A stretch of 6,533 nt of DNA from Bacteroides sp. CAG:709 (GTDB taxonomy: Bacteria > Bacteroidota > Bacteroidia > Bacteroidales > UBA932): contig FR882185.1 of NCBI GenBank assembly GCA_000434935.1, positions 1 to 6,533 of the forward strand. Direction: 5' to 3'. The notes beneath the pieces are model-generated. The model did no database searches and was not told where the DNA came from. It saw only the letters and a list, made by a program, of their open reading frames with translations. Of this stretch, positions 5,668-6,533 are shown one piece after another (the stretch's first letter is position 1; each line of letters begins with the position of its first letter). The translations under genes and the position numbers were made by a program.

Positions 5668-6533
5668 CTTTTACGGCTTTTTTCGCTGATGCCACTGCTT
5701 CCACGACTGTTGCAGGGCCCAGAATGAAGTCTCCTGCCAGGAATACTCCAGGCATGCTCGTCTGCTGCAGTTCATCCGTAACAGGCCATCCTCTTTCAAT
5801 CTTGATGTTTTCCTGTCCTCCGAATATGCCGAGGTCCACGTTTGCGCTGATGGCCACCAGCATTGAATCGAACTCGACTTCATGGTCGGTGCCGTCGATC
5901 ATCTTGGTGGAGACTCTTCCGTCCGCGCCGGTGACGTTTTCGCATTTTCTCATGACAGCCTTGTGGTCACGGATTGCCACCGGAACCTCGAAGATGTGGA
6001 ATTTCACGCCTTCCTCGATAGCTTCCTTGACTTCCGCCGAGTTGGCCGGCATGTTCTCGAATGACTTTCTGTAATATACATAGGTGTCGTGTCCCTTCCG
6101 GTTTGCCGTGCGGCATGCGTCCATGGTGACATTTCCTCCTCCGATTACCAGGACTTTGTGTCCAAGTGTATAGGAATCAGGGGATTTGAGGTAATCCAAT
6201 GCGTAGATTATATCAGGAACGTCTTCGCCCGGAATGTCAAGTCGTCTCGGAATTGCAGCGCCTCCGGCAATGAGGACCGCATCGTAGGCCGCGGCCAGTT
6301 CCTGCAGGCTGATGTCGCCCTCGCTGTTTCCGCCGACATTGACATTGCCCTTGAACGTGACGCCGGCTTCTTCGATAAGTCTGTCGTATTGGTCGACGTA
6401 GCTGCGGTCGAGCCTGAATTCAGGAATGCCATATCGCAGCACGCCGCCCAATTTCTCGTTTTTGTCGAAAATGGTCACGTCAATGCCTTCTTCTCTCAGC
6501 ATCAATGCGGCTGTTATACCGGCAGGGCCGCCG
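5642..6533 (-). CDS. GltD/NfnB-like FAD-dependent NAD(P) oxidoreductase, 5' end cut by window
   Basis: The C-terminal 296 residues of a flavoprotein that passes electrons between NAD(P)H and FAD, of the family of the glutamate synthase small subunit and NADH-dependent ferredoxin:NADP+ reductase. The frame is open to the window edge. The first visible residues, GGPAGITAA, are the end of the FAD-binding Rossmann loop, so the true start lies outside. Next come LGGVLRYGIPEFRL (28-41), a GltD hallmark, and an inserted NAD(P)-binding Rossmann fold with VIGGGNVTMDACR (129-141). A second FAD contact is FLAGDFILGPATVVEA (264-279). YYRKSFENMPANSAEV (153-168) matches the family segment after the NAD(P) site. 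An N-terminal iron-sulfur domain would be expected upstream but cannot be seen. No glutamate synthase large subunit is in view, so the electron partner is unknown; a generic FAD oxidoreductase is as likely as GltD proper. The TAA stop is 38 nt before the ftsE ATG. Confidence 0.85.
   Translation of the reverse strand, partial: GGPAGITAALMLREEGIDVTIFDKNEKLGGVLRYGIPEFRLDRSYVDQYDRLIEEAGVTFKGNVNVGGNSEGDISLQELAAAYDAVLIAGGAAIPRRLDIPGEDVPDIIYALDYLKSPDSYTLGHKVLVIGGGNVTMDACRTANRKGHDTYVYYRKSFENMPANSAEVKEAIEEGVKFHIFEVPVAIRDHKAVMRKCENVTGADGRVSTKMIDGTDHEVEFDSMLVAISANVDLGIFGGQENIKIERGWPVTDELQQTSMPGVFLAGDFILGPATVVEAVASAKKAVKGILKHLGF

Larger units (their letters stand above)
586..6533 (-). other. probable six-gene transcription unit
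   Basis: Six consecutive minus-strand genes (oxidoreductase, ftsE, nth, antiporter, regulator, kinase) are separated by 38, 6, 17, 4 and -4 nt. No gap is long enough for a conventional separate promoter, although internal promoters inside coding sequence cannot be excluded. The promoter for the whole unit would lie beyond the right edge. The only candidate internal break is the weak hairpin and T-run before ftsE. On the far side the unit meets the plus-strand gene head-on at the 557-579 hairpin. Confidence 0.6.

Overview
The window looks like chromosomal core DNA from a Bacteroidota bacterium, most likely of the order Bacteroidales. This is inferred from two things. The FtsE carries the Walker A variant (GKVGTGKT) and the FQDFQLL segment I associate with that phylum. 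Start codons mostly lack a well-placed strong Shine-Dalgarno sequence, and no ftsX lies next to ftsE. I could not compare against a database, so species and genus stay open.

Layout. From about 586 to the right edge everything is on the minus strand and tightly packed. In order of transcription, right to left, the genes are: a GltD/NfnB-like FAD/NAD(P) oxidoreductase (cut by the window edge), the cell-division ATPase FtsE, endonuclease III (Nth), a CPA1-type K+(Na+)/H+ antiporter with a C-terminal RCK_C domain, an OmpR/PhoB-type response regulator, and a PhoR-like membrane sensor histidine kinase. The gaps are 38, 6, 17 and 4 nt, and the last pair overlaps by 4 nt (ATGA). This is consistent with one long operon. 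A weak hairpin plus T-run after the oxidoreductase may partly separate it from ftsE.

On the left, 1-545 holds an upstream non-coding stretch and one small plus-strand gene for a protein of about 101 residues and unknown function. It faces the kinase gene, and a strong UUCG-loop terminator (557-579) separates the two.

How the genes fit together. The antiporter, regulator and kinase form the most cohesive unit. A PhoB/PhoR-type two-component system directly behind an ion/proton antiporter suggests that cation or pH homeostasis is linked to envelope sensing, though the signal and regulon cannot be read from the sequence. Nth (base excision repair) and FtsE (divisome and peptidoglycan hydrolase control) are housekeeping genes, and their grouping here may simply be co-transcription. 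I saw no mobile element, CRISPR array, tRNA or rRNA, and no clear evidence of a novel multi-gene system. The least explained items are the small plus-strand gene and the antiporter/two-component linkage.
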